Origin: Hyphomicrobium_A sp963817485 | Lineage (GTDB): Bacteria > Pseudomonadota > Alphaproteobacteria > Rhizobiales > Hyphomicrobiaceae | DNA length: 64,000 nt | Direction: 5' to 3' | Assembly (NCBI GenBank): GCA_963817485.1 | Contig: CAWFOR010000020.1 | Coordinates: 310,001 to 374,000, forward strand | In this document: positions 1-9,651 of the stretch, piece after piece | How the letters are laid out: each line of letters starts with the position of its first letter | Numbering within the stretch: position 1 is the stretch's first letter | Notes under the pieces: model-generated | What the model saw: only the letters and a program-made list of their open reading frames with translations | What the model was told of the DNA's origin: nothing | Database searches by the model: none | Made by a program: the position numbers and the translations under genes

Positions 1-1017
1 TCCTATGCCGAGACGACCACGAAAATCGTCGATAAGTATCTCGCCCCGCGCTTCGAGAAGTTCCAAAAGGCCATCGCCAAGCTCGCAGACGATCTCGATG
101 CGACCTGCAACGGCAAGCCCGAGCGCCTCTCCGCCGCGCGCGAGGACTTCGATCAGGTTGTGCTCGCTTGGGCGGAGATCGAGTTCCTGCGCTTTGGCCC
201 CATGGCGGTGACCGGGCGCCCGGAGCGCATTTCGTTCTGGCCCGATCCGCGCGGGTTCATGCAGCGCCAGCTCCGCACGTTGGTCGCGAAGCGCGATGCA
301 ACCGCGCTCGAGCCGGCGGCGCTTGCCGCAAAGAGCGCGGCCATCCAGGGTCTGCCCGCGCTCGAGAGCCTGCTCACGGCAAAGCCGCCGATCACCTCCG
401 AAGATGAGGACGGGCGCTATCGCTGCCGCCTTGCCGTTGCGATCGCCAAGAACCTGCAAGGGATCGCAGGAGATCTCGTCGCGGAATGGGGCGGGGACAA
501 AGGCTGGCGCGCCCGCATGCTGGCGCCCGGTCCCGACAATGCGAGCTACAAGACGGCGGCCGAAGCGCAGGCCGAGTTCGCCCGCGCGCTCGTGACCGGG
601 CTGCAGATGATCCAGGATCGGCAAGTGGCTCCGCTCGTGGCTGCCAACGCGGGCACCGAGCCGGCCGCCGCAAAGCAGCCGTTGCAGCTCCCCTACGCCG
701 CCGCGGGCTTGAGCAGCCGTTACGTCGCAGCGGAGGTCGCCTCGCTCAAGGCTCTGTACGAGAGCCTGGACCTCGGACGCAACGTTCCCGAAGACAAGGC
801 CTGGATGCCCCGCTGGATCACGCAGGCGTGGGAGAGGCTCGCGCACGATGCCCCGGCCGCGATAGAAAAGGGTGCGGGCGAGAAGGGCGATCCGGAACGC
901 GCGCGCGAGCTGCGCTCGTTGCGCTTCCACGTGGACAACATCCGCAAGCTCGTCGGGCGCGAGCTCGCTCCGCTCGCGGGCCTGACGATAGGGTTCAACG
1001 AGCTCGATGGCGATTGA
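1..1017 (+). CDS. Imelysin-family protein (peptidase M75-like), C-terminal part
   Basis: The reading frame is open from the first base, so the N-terminus with its signal peptide and the HxxE motif of the family lies outside the window. The visible 338 residues are largely helical and contain the family-typical block around GRPERISFWPD (about residues 73-83 of the visible part), then a long helical C-terminal half ending in GFNELDGD. Imelysin-like proteins are periplasmic or surface proteins of iron-uptake loci; their exact function is debated. The stop lies within 5 nt of, or overlaps, the following DUF1513 gene, a common pairing (imelysin - c-type peroxidase - imelysin - DUF1513), so an operon continuing upstream is likely. 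Confidence 0.85.
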   Translation, partial: SYAETTTKIVDKYLAPRFEKFQKAIAKLADDLDATCNGKPERLSAAREDFDQVVLAWAEIEFLRFGPMAVTGRPERISFWPDPRGFMQRQLRTLVAKRDATALEPAALAAKSAAIQGLPALESLLTAKPPITSEDEDGRYRCRLAVAIAKNLQGIAGDLVAEWGGDKGWRARMLAPGPDNASYKTAAEAQAEFARALVTGLQMIQDRQVAPLVAANAGTEPAAAKQPLQLPYAAAGLSSRYVAAEVASLKALYESLDLGRNVPEDKAWMPRWITQAWERLAHDAPAAIEKGAGEKGDPERARELRSLRFHVDNIRKLVGRELAPLAGLTIGFNELDGD

Positions 1018-1021
1018 GGCG

Positions 1022-2152
1022 ATGCAGATCGACCGGCGCAGCTTCCTGATCGGCTCCGCGCTGGCGCTGGGCTCGGCCTCGCACGCCTTCGCGGGCGTGC
1101 TATCGCCCGATGATGCGGTGGACGCCGGTGCTGGCGACTTCATCGCCGCGTGCCGGCGTGCGGATGGCACCTACTCGGTCGTGGTGCTGCGGCTCGATGG
1201 CTCGATCGTGCGCGAGCTGCCGCTGCGGGACCGAGGCCACGACATCGCGCTCGAGCCCACAAGCGGTCAGGCGGTGGTGTTCGCGCGCCGCCCCGGCTCG
1301 TTCGCGCTCGCCTTCGATGTGCGGGGCCGGCGCGAGCCGGTGCTGTTCACGACGCCGCCGAACCGCCACTTCTACGGTCACGGCGTGTTCTCGCCGGACG
1401 GACGCCTGCTCTACGCGACCGAGCACGACAACGAGACGCGCGACGGCCTCCTCGGCGTCTATGGCGCCACGCAAGGCTACAAGCGCATCGGCGAGCTGAA
1501 GACGTTCGGCATCGGCCCGCACGAGGTGATCCTGCTCGCCGACGGCAAGACGCTCGCCGTCGCCAACGGCGGCATCGAGACCCACGTCGAAGCGGGCGGT
1601 ACAGGACGCGAGAAGCTCAACATCGACACCATGAGCCCGTCGCTCGCTTTCATCGACAGCGCCACCGGCGACCTCATCGCCCAGCACAACCAGAGCCGCG
1701 ATTTGCACAAGCTCTCGATCCGCCACATCGCGGCGGACGCGCGCGGCGCGGTCTGGTTCGGCGCGCAGTGGGAGGGCGAGGCGGAGGAGACGCCCGAGCT
1801 CATCGGCTTCGCCGGCATCGACAAGCCATTGCGCATCATCGAGCCGGAGACGCCGCGGGGCGCCGATCTTGCCGGCTACATCGGGGCAGTGGCGATCAGC
1901 GGCGACAGGCGCGTGCTGGCGGCCTCGGCCCCGCGCGCCGGCCGCATCGTCTACGTCGACACCGAGCGCGCGGCGATCATCGGCGAGACGCCGCTCATCG
2001 ACGGCTGCGGCCTGACGGGCGTCGCACAGTCGGAGTTCGCGTTGAGCTCGGGGCTTGGCGTCGTGGAGACCGAGACGCCCGACCACACCCATCTGAAGAC
2101 GGCGTCGTTCCCCGGCCGCTCCTTCGACAACCACCTGCGGCTGATAGGCTGA
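1022..2152 (+). CDS. DUF1513 domain protein, Tat-exported beta-propeller
   Basis: The 376-residue protein begins MQIDRRSFLIGSALALGS, a Tat signal (RRSFL) followed by an Ala-rich h-region ending near SHAFA. The body has repeated beta-propeller-like strands (RPGSFALAFD, FYGHGVFSPDG, LLYATEHDNETRDG), typical of DUF1513 proteins that accompany imelysins in iron-acquisition operons. An ATG at 1007 overlaps the imelysin stop. I prefer 1022 because GAGG sits 5 nt upstream and it gives a clean Tat signal. It ends 7 bp before the convergent O-antigen ligase gene. No enzymatic function is established for the family; a periplasmic role in the same pathway as imelysin is inferred from linkage. Confidence 0.85.
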   Translation: MQIDRRSFLIGSALALGSASHAFAGVLSPDDAVDAGAGDFIAACRRADGTYSVVVLRLDGSIVRELPLRDRGHDIALEPTSGQAVVFARRPGSFALAFDVRGRREPVLFTTPPNRHFYGHGVFSPDGRLLYATEHDNETRDGLLGVYGATQGYKRIGELKTFGIGPHEVILLADGKTLAVANGGIETHVEAGGTGREKLNIDTMSPSLAFIDSATGDLIAQHNQSRDLHKLSIRHIAADARGAVWFGAQWEGEAEETPELIGFAGIDKPLRIIEPETPRGADLAGYIGAVAISGDRRVLAASAPRAGRIVYVDTERAAIIGETPLIDGCGLTGVAQSEFALSSGLGVVETETPDHTHLKTASFPGRSFDNHLRLIG

Positions 2153-2158
2153 GCCGGC

Positions 2159-3538
2159 TCAGGCGTGCGCCATGGCGCCGACGATGCTCGGCGCGCGGCG
2201 CCCGCGCCGCGCGGCGACGGGAGACGACGGACGCAGCCGGGCCGGGCGGCGGGGCGATATCGCGGCCCACGTCGCTTCGATCACCGGCTGGGCGAGCGTG
2301 CGTGCGCTCATCAGGCCCCAGACCATCGCCGCCAGCAGGTAGAAGTGGCGCCAGTGATCGCTGTCGATGATGATCCCTTCGCCGGCATTGGCCATGAAGG
2401 CCGCGTAGACGATGAGAAACAGCGGCTGCGTCGGGGTGGCCTTGAGCGCGTGGCGGAAGCCCAGCACCGCGGTCAAGCCGACGAGGATCCAGTAGATGCC
2501 GCCGCCGAGCCAGCCGGCGTTGAGCAGCATGCTCAAATAGACGTTGTGCACCTCTTCAGGATGATAGCGCTCGCCGAACTCGAGCGCGCCGAGCCCAAGC
2601 GGGTTCTCGGTAATGAGTCCAATTGCCTTCTGTTGGCCGCCGAAGCGCCCCTCGGTGCCGCTGTCGTACTCCATCTCCAGCGTCGAGCGCTGCACCAGGA
2701 GATCGGAGATGTAATCGGTCGAGAGCGCGATCGTGATGAGGCCCGCGGTGAACAGCAGCCCGGCAACGAGGAGCGCCATGAGCTTGACGCGCGTGATCGT
2801 CCGGCGGCTGGTCAGCATGGTGAGGTAGCCGAAGATCGCGAGCGCGACGGCGAGGTTCATCCAGGCGCCGCGCGAGAAGGTCAGAAGGACGGTCAGCATC
2901 AGCAAGCCTGCAATGGCAAGCGGCGCCAGCATGCGGTGCCAGGGCCGGCCGAGGGCGACGTGCACCATGTAGACCAGCGGCGGCACGAGGAACGGGCCGA
3001 ACACGTTGGGGTCCTTGAAGGGTCCGCTGGCGCGGCCGAACTTGGTGAAGAGCTCGTAGGCGCCGGGCAGCAGGCCGAAATAGCCGACGAGGCCGCATCC
3101 GGCAGCGGCGACGGCAGCCCAGGTCCAGGCCTTGAAGATCAGCTCGCTGTGCGCCGTCGGGCTCTTGGCAATGAAGCCGGCGAACACGACCGAGGCAAGC
3201 GTCAGGTAGAGGGTGACGGCGACGTGGGGCAGCGTGATCCCGAGGTCGAGCGACAGCGCGGCGGCGAGCACGGCGCAGGCGCCGGCAACCGTCCAAAGCG
3301 AGAAGTAGGCGATGAGCGTCGGGTTGAAGGACACGAGCCCGACGACCGGCAACAGCACGATCAGGCCGATGGTCAGCGCGTCGACGGGCGCCGGCTCAGA
3401 GAACACAAAGCCGCTGGAGACGATGGTCACCGCGACGAGCGCCAGCACGAGCCGGCGCGCGGCGCTCTTGCGCGGCGCGGCACCTCGGTGCGCGAGCTCA
3501 CGGCTCTGCCCTGCGATTTGGATCGTTGCGGCACGCAT
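2159..3538 (-). CDS. O-antigen ligase / Wzy-type polymerase family membrane protein
   Basis: This 459-residue polytopic membrane protein has roughly 11-12 hydrophobic segments. The Wzy_C-type signature FSRGAWMNLAVAL sits in its middle. A large periplasmic loop follows, with TEGRFGGQQKAIGL and then EVHNVYLSMLLNAGWLGG, matching the H-N-x-Y-L and G-x-L-G pattern of O-antigen ligases and polymerases. It would polymerise or ligate undecaprenyl-linked glycans at the periplasmic face of the inner membrane. It is the distal gene of a minus-strand run after the glycosylphosphotransferase (23-bp gap), within an exopolysaccharide cluster. Ligase versus polymerase cannot be decided from sequence. Confidence 0.85.
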   Translation of the reverse strand: MRAATIQIAGQSRELAHRGAAPRKSAARRLVLALVAVTIVSSGFVFSEPAPVDALTIGLIVLLPVVGLVSFNPTLIAYFSLWTVAGACAVLAAALSLDLGITLPHVAVTLYLTLASVVFAGFIAKSPTAHSELIFKAWTWAAVAAAGCGLVGYFGLLPGAYELFTKFGRASGPFKDPNVFGPFLVPPLVYMVHVALGRPWHRMLAPLAIAGLLMLTVLLTFSRGAWMNLAVALAIFGYLTMLTSRRTITRVKLMALLVAGLLFTAGLITIALSTDYISDLLVQRSTLEMEYDSGTEGRFGGQQKAIGLITENPLGLGALEFGERYHPEEVHNVYLSMLLNAGWLGGGIYWILVGLTAVLGFRHALKATPTQPLFLIVYAAFMANAGEGIIIDSDHWRHFYLLAAMVWGLMSARTLAQPVIEATWAAISPRRPARLRPSSPVAARRGRRAPSIVGAMAHA

Positions 3539-3561
3539 CTTACGACTCGGTTGGGCTGAGC

Positions 3562-5077
3562 TCAGTAGGCGTTGTCGGACTTCAGGAGCGCGAACGGCGT
3601 CTTGAACAGGATGTAGATGTCGAGCAGCAGCGACCAGTTCTCGATGTAGTAGATGTCGTGCTCGACACGCTTCTGGATCTTCTCGGGCGTATCGGTCTCG
3701 CCGCGCCAGCCGTGGATCTGCGCCCAGCCGGTGATGCCGGGCTTCACCTTGTGGCGGCCGAAGTAGCCGTCGACGACGGCGTGATAAAGCCGGCCGGCGG
3801 CCTTGGCTTGCAGCGCGTGCGGGCGCGGTCCGACGAGCGAGAGCGAGCCGGCGACGACGTTGAAGAGCTGCGGCAGCTCATCGAGGCTCGTCTTGCGGAT
3901 GAAGCGGCCGACGGCGGTGACGCGCGGGTCGCCCTTGGTGACGAGATTTGCCGCATTGCGCGTCGCAGCGGTCGACGTACATCGAGCGGAACTTGAAGAT
4001 TTCGATCAGCTCGTTGTTGAAGCCATGGCGCTTCTGCCGGAACAGCACGGGCCCGGGGCTGTCGAGCTTGATCGCCGCGGCGACCGCCAGCATGACCGGG
4101 GCCAGCAGCAGCAACGCCAGCAGGGCGACGACCTTGTCGAAGAGCCATTTCGCGACGGTGCCCCAGTCGGCGATCGGCTTTTCGAGCAGATCGATCATGG
4201 CGACGTTGCCGACGTGCGAGTAGGTGTCGCGGGTGAAGCGCAGCTCGGTTGCGCGCGCCGGGATCTTCACCTCGGCCGGCAGCACCGACAGCAGGCGCGC
4301 CAACTGCACGAGGCGGCGCTCCGCGGTGATCGGCAGCGCGATGATTACGATGTCGAGCCGGGTCTTGCGTGCGAACTGGACGAGATCGCTCAAGCCGCCG
4401 AGACGCGGATAGCCGGCGACGATGCGATCGACGCGATCGTCTCCGCGGTCGTCGAAGACGCCCATGATGCGGACGTCGCTGTCGAGGTCGACCTCGAGCT
4501 CGTCGATGAGCGTTTCCGTGATGGTGCCGCCACCGTAGATGGCAGCGCGGCGGAATAGTCGCCCTTGGCGGGTCCAGTGGTGCACGACCGTGCCGACGGC
4601 AAAGCGCTCGGCGATGAGCGCAACCGCGCCCGCCGCATACCAGAGCGCGAACCAGACGCGGGAGAACTCGTGTCCCACTTTGAGAAAGAACAATCCCGCA
4701 ATGAGCAGCGCAAACGCCGCGGTCCAGCCAAGGAAAACGCGCGGCATATGACGGATGAAGGAGGTTAACGCCGGCAGCGAGTAGAGCTGCAGCAGCTCGA
4801 ACGCCGCGACCGTCGTGAGGGCCATACCGATCACGGCGATGAGGAAGGCTGCGTTGCTGACGACGATCGGCTCATCGACGTACAGAAGCGCAATCGCAAG
4901 TCCGAGCGCGACGATGATGGCGAAGTCGAAGGCGCGCACGGCACCGCGGATCACGACCATCGAGACGAGGCTCGATTTGTCGTGGAAGCGGAAGTCCGCA
5001 AGCCGCGGAATCTGGGTCGGCAGCGCTTCGACGCAGGACGCGCTTTGCTGGGTGGAAGCTCTCTCGACGTGCAGCAT
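3562..5077 (-). CDS. Exopolysaccharide polyprenyl glycosylphosphotransferase (WcaJ/ExoY type), frameshifted
   Basis: Read as two frames this encodes a normal-length (about 504 aa) priming enzyme that transfers a sugar-1-phosphate to undecaprenyl phosphate. The first frame (5077 down to about 3958) has four or five N-terminal membrane spans, a CoA-binding-like central domain, a further span (VVALLALLLLAPVMLAVAAA) and the catalytic start LFRQKRHGFNNELIEIFKFRSM. Then, within YVDRCDAQ, the frame is lost. The continuation lies one base off: AANLVTKGDPRV, GRFIRKTSLDELPQLFNV, SLVGPRPHA, KPGITGWAQIHGWRGET, ending at 3562. One extra base near 3955-3957 (plus-strand CATTGC) explains it. Sequencing error and recent inactivation are both possible. 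The gene is first in its minus-strand group; 98 bp upstream separate it from the GT4 gene. Confidence 0.85.
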
Positions 5078-5175
5078 TTGTGGGGGGGCTCTTTACTGGT
5101 TTACCCCATCAAACGCACACATCGTGCCACCGGCCCGCTGGCTGGCTACATGCTCGTTTAGGTTTGTCGTTAAGG

Positions 5176-6321
5176 TTAGCGGGCCCGATCTGCGGCGTGC
5201 CCATGCGCCGCGTAGAAGTCGAGCACGGCAGCCGTCGTCGCACCAATAGCGAAGCGCTTCTGCACCGTCTGCTGCAGCCGCAGCGCCCGCGCCTTGGCCG
5301 TCCCGGGATCGTCGAGAAAAGCTTGCAGGGCGCGAGCCAGCGCGTCGACATCGTTGGCCGGGAGCAAGGGCGTATCGGACCCTGCAACGATCTCCGGAAT
5401 GCCCCCGACATCGGTGGCGATCAGCGGTACTTGGGCGGCGGCCGCCTCCATCACGATGAAGGGCAGGCTTTCGGCGCGCGACGGGACGACGATCGCACGC
5501 CCACGGGGGAAGGCCTGCGCTGCCGGGAGCGGCCCGGGAAAGGTCACGGCGCCGGTCAACTGTAGCTCCTCGGCCAGGCGCTCGAACGCCTCGCGATCCG
5601 GCCCCGCGCCGACGATGACGGCGGACGCCGCCCGCGCGCGCTTAACCTCGGCAAGTGCGCGCAGCAGCACATCCACGCCCTTGAGCTGGCGCAGCTCGCC
5701 GACGAACAGGAAGTCGGCCGCATCGGCCCGGGGCTCATGCGTGCCGAAATCGGATGGCTGCAAGCCGTTGGTGATCACCGTGGTCGGGGCGAGGCCGGTC
5801 CCGACGCGCCGCTCGTACTCGCGGCGGATGTAGTCGCTTTCGAAAATGAGCCCGTCGGTGAAGCGGGCGAGCACTTTCTCCATGCCGATGAAGGCGAGTG
5901 CTGCGGGAGTGCCCGGCGGAAAGTGCAAGGTGCCGCCGTGCGGCGTGTAGAAGGCGGCAACGGATTGCCCCTGGAAGCGCACGAGCTTTGCGGCGAGGCG
6001 CGCGTAGGCTCCACCCTTGGCACCATGCCCGTGCAGAATGTCGGCGCCTTTTGCGCTGGCGAGGGCTGCGACCGCGCGGCTGGCACTCGCGTCGGCGAGC
6101 CCGGGCCAGCGGCCCATCGGCATGCGGGTCACGCCGAGGCTCAGGGCGCCCGCGACCTTCGCGAGCCTGGCTTCGCTGAGCGGGTCGGTATTGGTGGAAT
6201 CAAAGACGAGCCCGATGTCGTGTCCGCGCTCGGCCTGCGCGGCCGAGAGATCGAGGACGTGCCGGAACAAGCCGCCGACGGGCGCGCGCAGGACGTGCAG
6301 GATGCGGAAATGCTCGGTCAC
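5176..6321 (-). CDS. Glycosyltransferase family 4
   Basis: This is a 381-residue GT-B glycosyltransferase starting at GTG (VTEHFRILHVLRAP). The N-terminal domain has the acceptor-side pattern GGLFRHVLDLS and HGHGAKGGAYARLAA. The C-terminal domain begins near FLFVGELRQLKGVDVLL and carries the family EX7E-type region VPSRAESLPFIVMEAAAAQVPLIATDVGGIPE. It should add a sugar to the growing repeat unit at the cytoplasmic membrane. In the sequence as given it is continuous with the upstream Wza-like gene because of a +1 shift there. The restored stop of that gene lies 20 bp before this GTG, supporting two separate genes in one operon. Confidence 0.85.
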   Translation of the reverse strand: MTEHFRILHVLRAPVGGLFRHVLDLSAAQAERGHDIGLVFDSTNTDPLSEARLAKVAGALSLGVTRMPMGRWPGLADASASRAVAALASAKGADILHGHGAKGGAYARLAAKLVRFQGQSVAAFYTPHGGTLHFPPGTPAALAFIGMEKVLARFTDGLIFESDYIRREYERRVGTGLAPTTVITNGLQPSDFGTHEPRADAADFLFVGELRQLKGVDVLLRALAEVKRARAASAVIVGAGPDREAFERLAEELQLTGAVTFPGPLPAAQAFPRGRAIVVPSRAESLPFIVMEAAAAQVPLIATDVGGIPEIVAGSDTPLLPANDVDALARALQAFLDDPGTAKARALRLQQTVQKRFAIGATTAAVLDFYAAHGHAADRAR

Positions 6322-6341
6322 GTCGGCGGCCCCTGATGCGC

Positions 6342-7182
6342 TCAGAGGATACGCTCGTAGACGTAAACGGTGTCGCCCGGCAGAAGCGTATAGTCGGACG
6401 GGAACCTCCATCACGTCGACGACGCCGTTGACGCGCCGCGTGACGCGGTAGCAGCGCTGGCTCGCCCGCTCGGTGTAGCCGCCGCCGATGGCGACCGCGG
6501 TCTCGACCGTCATGCCGGATACGTAGGGGTATTGGCCGGGCAGGCGGATTTCGCCCAGGATGAAGAACGGGCGGTTCTGCGCCACGTCCACGGTCACTTG
6601 CGGGTCCTTCACGAACTCGGTGCCGAGCTTGGCGCGGATGGTGCGCTCGACGTCGACCGTGGTGCGGGCGCGGGCGTGCACCTGCCCGATGAGCGGCACG
6701 GCGATATTGCCGATCTGGTCGACGGTATAGATGCGCGACAGGTTCGGCTGGCCGTAGACGAACACCCGCAACTTGTCGCCGGTATCGAGCAGGTAGGGGC
6801 CGAGGAAATCGGGCACCGCGTGCGGGCCGGGTGGCAGCACGGGCACGGCGATGGGGGCGGCGGCGTAGACGGCGGGCGGCCCCCAGCCCGGCATCATGGG
6901 GGCCGCTGCAACCGGGCGCTCGCCGCGATAGACAGTGGCATCGCCCCAGCCGGTGTCGGCAACAGGGACAACGGGGCCTTGGGGGGCGCCGCGGTGTACG
7001 GTCGTGTCGCCCCAGCCGGTGCCGGCAACGCGCACAACGTCGTCGTTGGGTGGAGCGGCAGCGGGAGCGTCAAAGATGATGTCGGTTGGCAAAATCTGGC
7101 CGATGACGGCAAGCTCGTCCTGCGCGCAGCCGCCCAAGGCGAGAAGCGACGCCGCCAGCAATATCGCAAGCCTGAGGGACAT
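6342..7182 (-). CDS. Wza/KpsD-like polysaccharide export lipoprotein, frameshifted near its 3' end
   Basis: I take the ATG at 7182, giving MSLRLAILLAASLLALGGC: a lipoprotein signal with lipobox LGGC (Cys19). A low-complexity segment with three related units (GTGWGDTTVHRG, DTGWGDATVYRG, PGWGPPAVY) follows. Then comes the poly-export domain (YLLDTGDKLRVFVYGQPNLS, VPLIGQVHARA) and an SLBB-type segment (FFILGEIRLPGQYPYVSGMTVE). After VMEVP the frame shifts. One base fewer in the GGG at 6400-6402 restores SDYTLLPGDTVYVYERIL and a TGA at 6342-6344, the normal end of the family. The protein forms the outer-membrane/periplasmic export channel and is divergent from the Wzz-like partner at 7352. Confidence 0.82.
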
Positions 7183-7351
7183 GGGGGATTCGCAGCCGTG
7201 TGAAACGATACGTCTGCGAAGCAATGTGCCGCCCGACTGGTTAACAAAGGCTGAGCGGTTGTATTTTCTCCGGACGTTTAAGGAAATCCTTACCCAGGCC
7301 GCTCTAATTTGGGTCATCCATTAGGCGTTCCTTCGAGCGGACCCGCATTCC

Positions 7352-9512
7352 ATGAATACCGCCTCACCTGACGACATCGACATCAGCGCACTCTGGCAGT
7401 CTCTTCGCCGCAGCGTCCCCAAGCTTCTCGCGCTAAGCCTCGCCGCCGGCATAGCCGCCTACGTCATTCTCTCCTTCGTGACGCCCGAATACAGCTCCGA
7501 GGCGCAGATCCAACTCGTGGCGCCCAAACGGGATGCGCAGACGAGCGATGCAGCCTCCGCGGAAGCCGTTGCCGCGCGCATGGACAAGGAGGCGATCAAT
7601 ACGCACGTGCGGGCGCTCATGTCGCCCGATCTCGCGGTCGAGGTGATTAACGCGGAAGGGCTCGCCAAAAAGCCGGAGTTCAACAGCGCGCTGCAGCCGC
7701 CGACGTTGGTCGGCCGCGTCATGCACGCATTCGATTTTGGCCACAGCACCGAGACCGAGCAGGAGCGCGTGCTGCGCGCCTATTTCGACCGCCTCGACGT
7801 CTATTCGCCCAAGGAGAGCCGCTTCATCGGCATCCGTTTCACCTCCGCCGACCCCAAGCTCGCTGCCGCGGTGGCAAACAAGCTCGCCGAGGTCTACCGC
7901 GTTTCGCTCGCGACGCGCACCGTCGCGGAGACGGATGAGGTGCAGCAGGCCCTGCAGCCCAAGATCGACAAGCTCATGAAGGAAGTCGCCGAGGCCGAGG
8001 CGGCGGTCGAGAAGTTCCGCGGCGACGCCAATATCTTCAAGGGCGGTCCCGCCGATACCGGCCTCAATCAGCAGCAGCTCGGCGACCTCAACGCGGAGCT
8101 TACGAAGGCGCAGGCGGCACGCGGGGAAGCCGAAGCGAGGGCCGCTGCCGCGCGCGACATGGTCCGCGCCGGCAACGCCGAGTCGCTCCCCGAGATACAG
8201 AAATCGCCGCTCATTCAGAATCTGGTGCAGCAGCGCGTACGGTTGGAGCGGCAGCTCTCCGAGTTGTCGGCGACGCTGCTACCCGCGCATCCGCGCATGC
8301 GGCAGATCCAAGCAGATCTTCAGGGGCTGCAGCGCCAGATCAAGTCCGAGGTCGGTAAGATCGTCGAGGGTATCGAGAAAGGCGCCCAAGCCGCGGCGCC
8401 TGCGCGAGGCCACGGCGAAAAAGTCGCTCGACGACATGAAGTCCCGCGTCGTCGGTTCGGGCGGCGATCAGGTCAAGCTGCGCCAGCTCGAGGCGCTGGC
8501 CAAGTCGAAGCGCCAGGAGCTGGAGCAGCTGCAGGCCCGCTTCGAGGCCAATCGCGGCCGCGCCGACAGCCAGGCGGTCCCGATCGAGGCGCAGATCATC
8601 ACCAGCGCGCGACCTTCGAGCGTGCCGAGCTTCCCCAAGAAGCTTCCGTATTCGGCGCTCGTTGCCGTGGCCTTTCTGCTGTTTGGCATAGCGATCGTGG
8701 TGACGAGGGCTCTATTCGCCGCCGCCCGCACACCGGCTTCGCTGCCGCGGGGCACCTGGCAAGGTGCACCCGGCTACACCGGCGCCCAAGCCAAGACGTC
8801 GCGTACCGGCACCGAACGCGCGGCCGCGGTCTCGGCAGGCGTGGTCGACTCCGTCGACTCGGTTGCGGCGCTGGCGAGCCAGCTTCTGACCCGGCCCCCG
8901 GACATCGGCGGGTTCCGCACGCTGATCACGGGCGAGACGGACGGCGTCGATGCTGGCGCTGCGGGCGTCGATCTCGCCAAGGCGTTGGCGGAAGCCGGTG
9001 CCGACGTAATGCTCGTCGACTGGAGCCCGGACGGGCACGGCGTCGCCGAGACGATCGGCGCCCAGACGCGCCCCGGCCTCGCGGATCTCTTGCAGGGCAG
9101 GGCACGCTTCGAGGACGTCGTCGCGCGCGTACCCGGCAGCGCCGCGCACCTGATCCCGGCGGGGACCGGCGCCACAAGCGCGGCAGCTATGCTCGATCCC
9201 GATCAGGTGAACCTGGCGCTCGACGCGCTCGATTCGGCCTACGACCACATCGTTGTCGTCGGCCCGAGCCACGCTGCGCGCGCGCTGTTCGAAGCCATCC
9301 AGGGGCGGTTCGACGCCGGTGTCATCGTCACCGAGGGCAAGCGGCGGGCAAAGCTCACGGAGGCGCCGGGCACGTTCCTCGGTTTCGAGGTCGCCGACAT
9401 CGAGCTGTTCCGGCTCGAGTGCCCACTTTCGAGTCGCGTGGTCCAGGATCGGCTAGCCCGGCTCACGGCCAAGGGCGGATCCGAGGCGCGTCCCGCCTCA
9501 GGCCATGCCTAA
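7352..9512 (+). CDS. Wzz/GumC-type chain-length determinant with degenerate BY-kinase-like domain, frameshifted
   Basis: The N-terminal half (7352 to about 8400) has a first membrane span (LLALSLAAGIAAYVILSF), a periplasmic Wzz domain with long coiled coils and the G-rich PAHPRMRQIQADL region. The reading frame then moves by +1: one extra C in GGCGCC at 8395-8400 converts LREATAKKSLDDMKSR into an unrelated sequence. In the second frame the coiled coil continues, with the proline-rich SSVPSFPKKLPYSALV entry to the second membrane span, then a P-loop-like cytoplasmic domain to 9512. That domain resembles tyrosine-autokinase ATPases but lacks the Walker A GK(S/T) (LITGETDGVDAGAAGV) and a Tyr-rich tail. 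Total about 719 aa. It should control chain length with the divergent export lipoprotein. Confidence 0.8.
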
Positions 9513-9548
9513 AAGCGCAGGATTGACGGCGTCATTTTAACCAACGAA

Positions 9549-9579
9549 CGAGACCTCGGCACGCATAGTCGGGGTCTCG
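9549..9579 (+). terminator. Possible hairpin after the Wzz-like gene
   Basis: CGAGACC (9549-9555) pairs with GGTCTCG (9573-9579) around a 17-nt loop, 37 bp after the stop. There is no T-run, so intrinsic termination is doubtful. Confidence 0.25.
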
Positions 9580-9651
9580 CGCGCGCTTGCACGAAAATTG
9601 CGGGTGCCGGGGAGCGGAGCACTTCGGCGTCCGTTCAATCGTTGGGCAAGC

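Noticed and set aside
1100..2134. Long minus-strand frame opposite the DUF1513 gene
   Set aside because: Arg/His/Ala-rich shadow of a high-GC gene; no domain and no ribosome-binding site.
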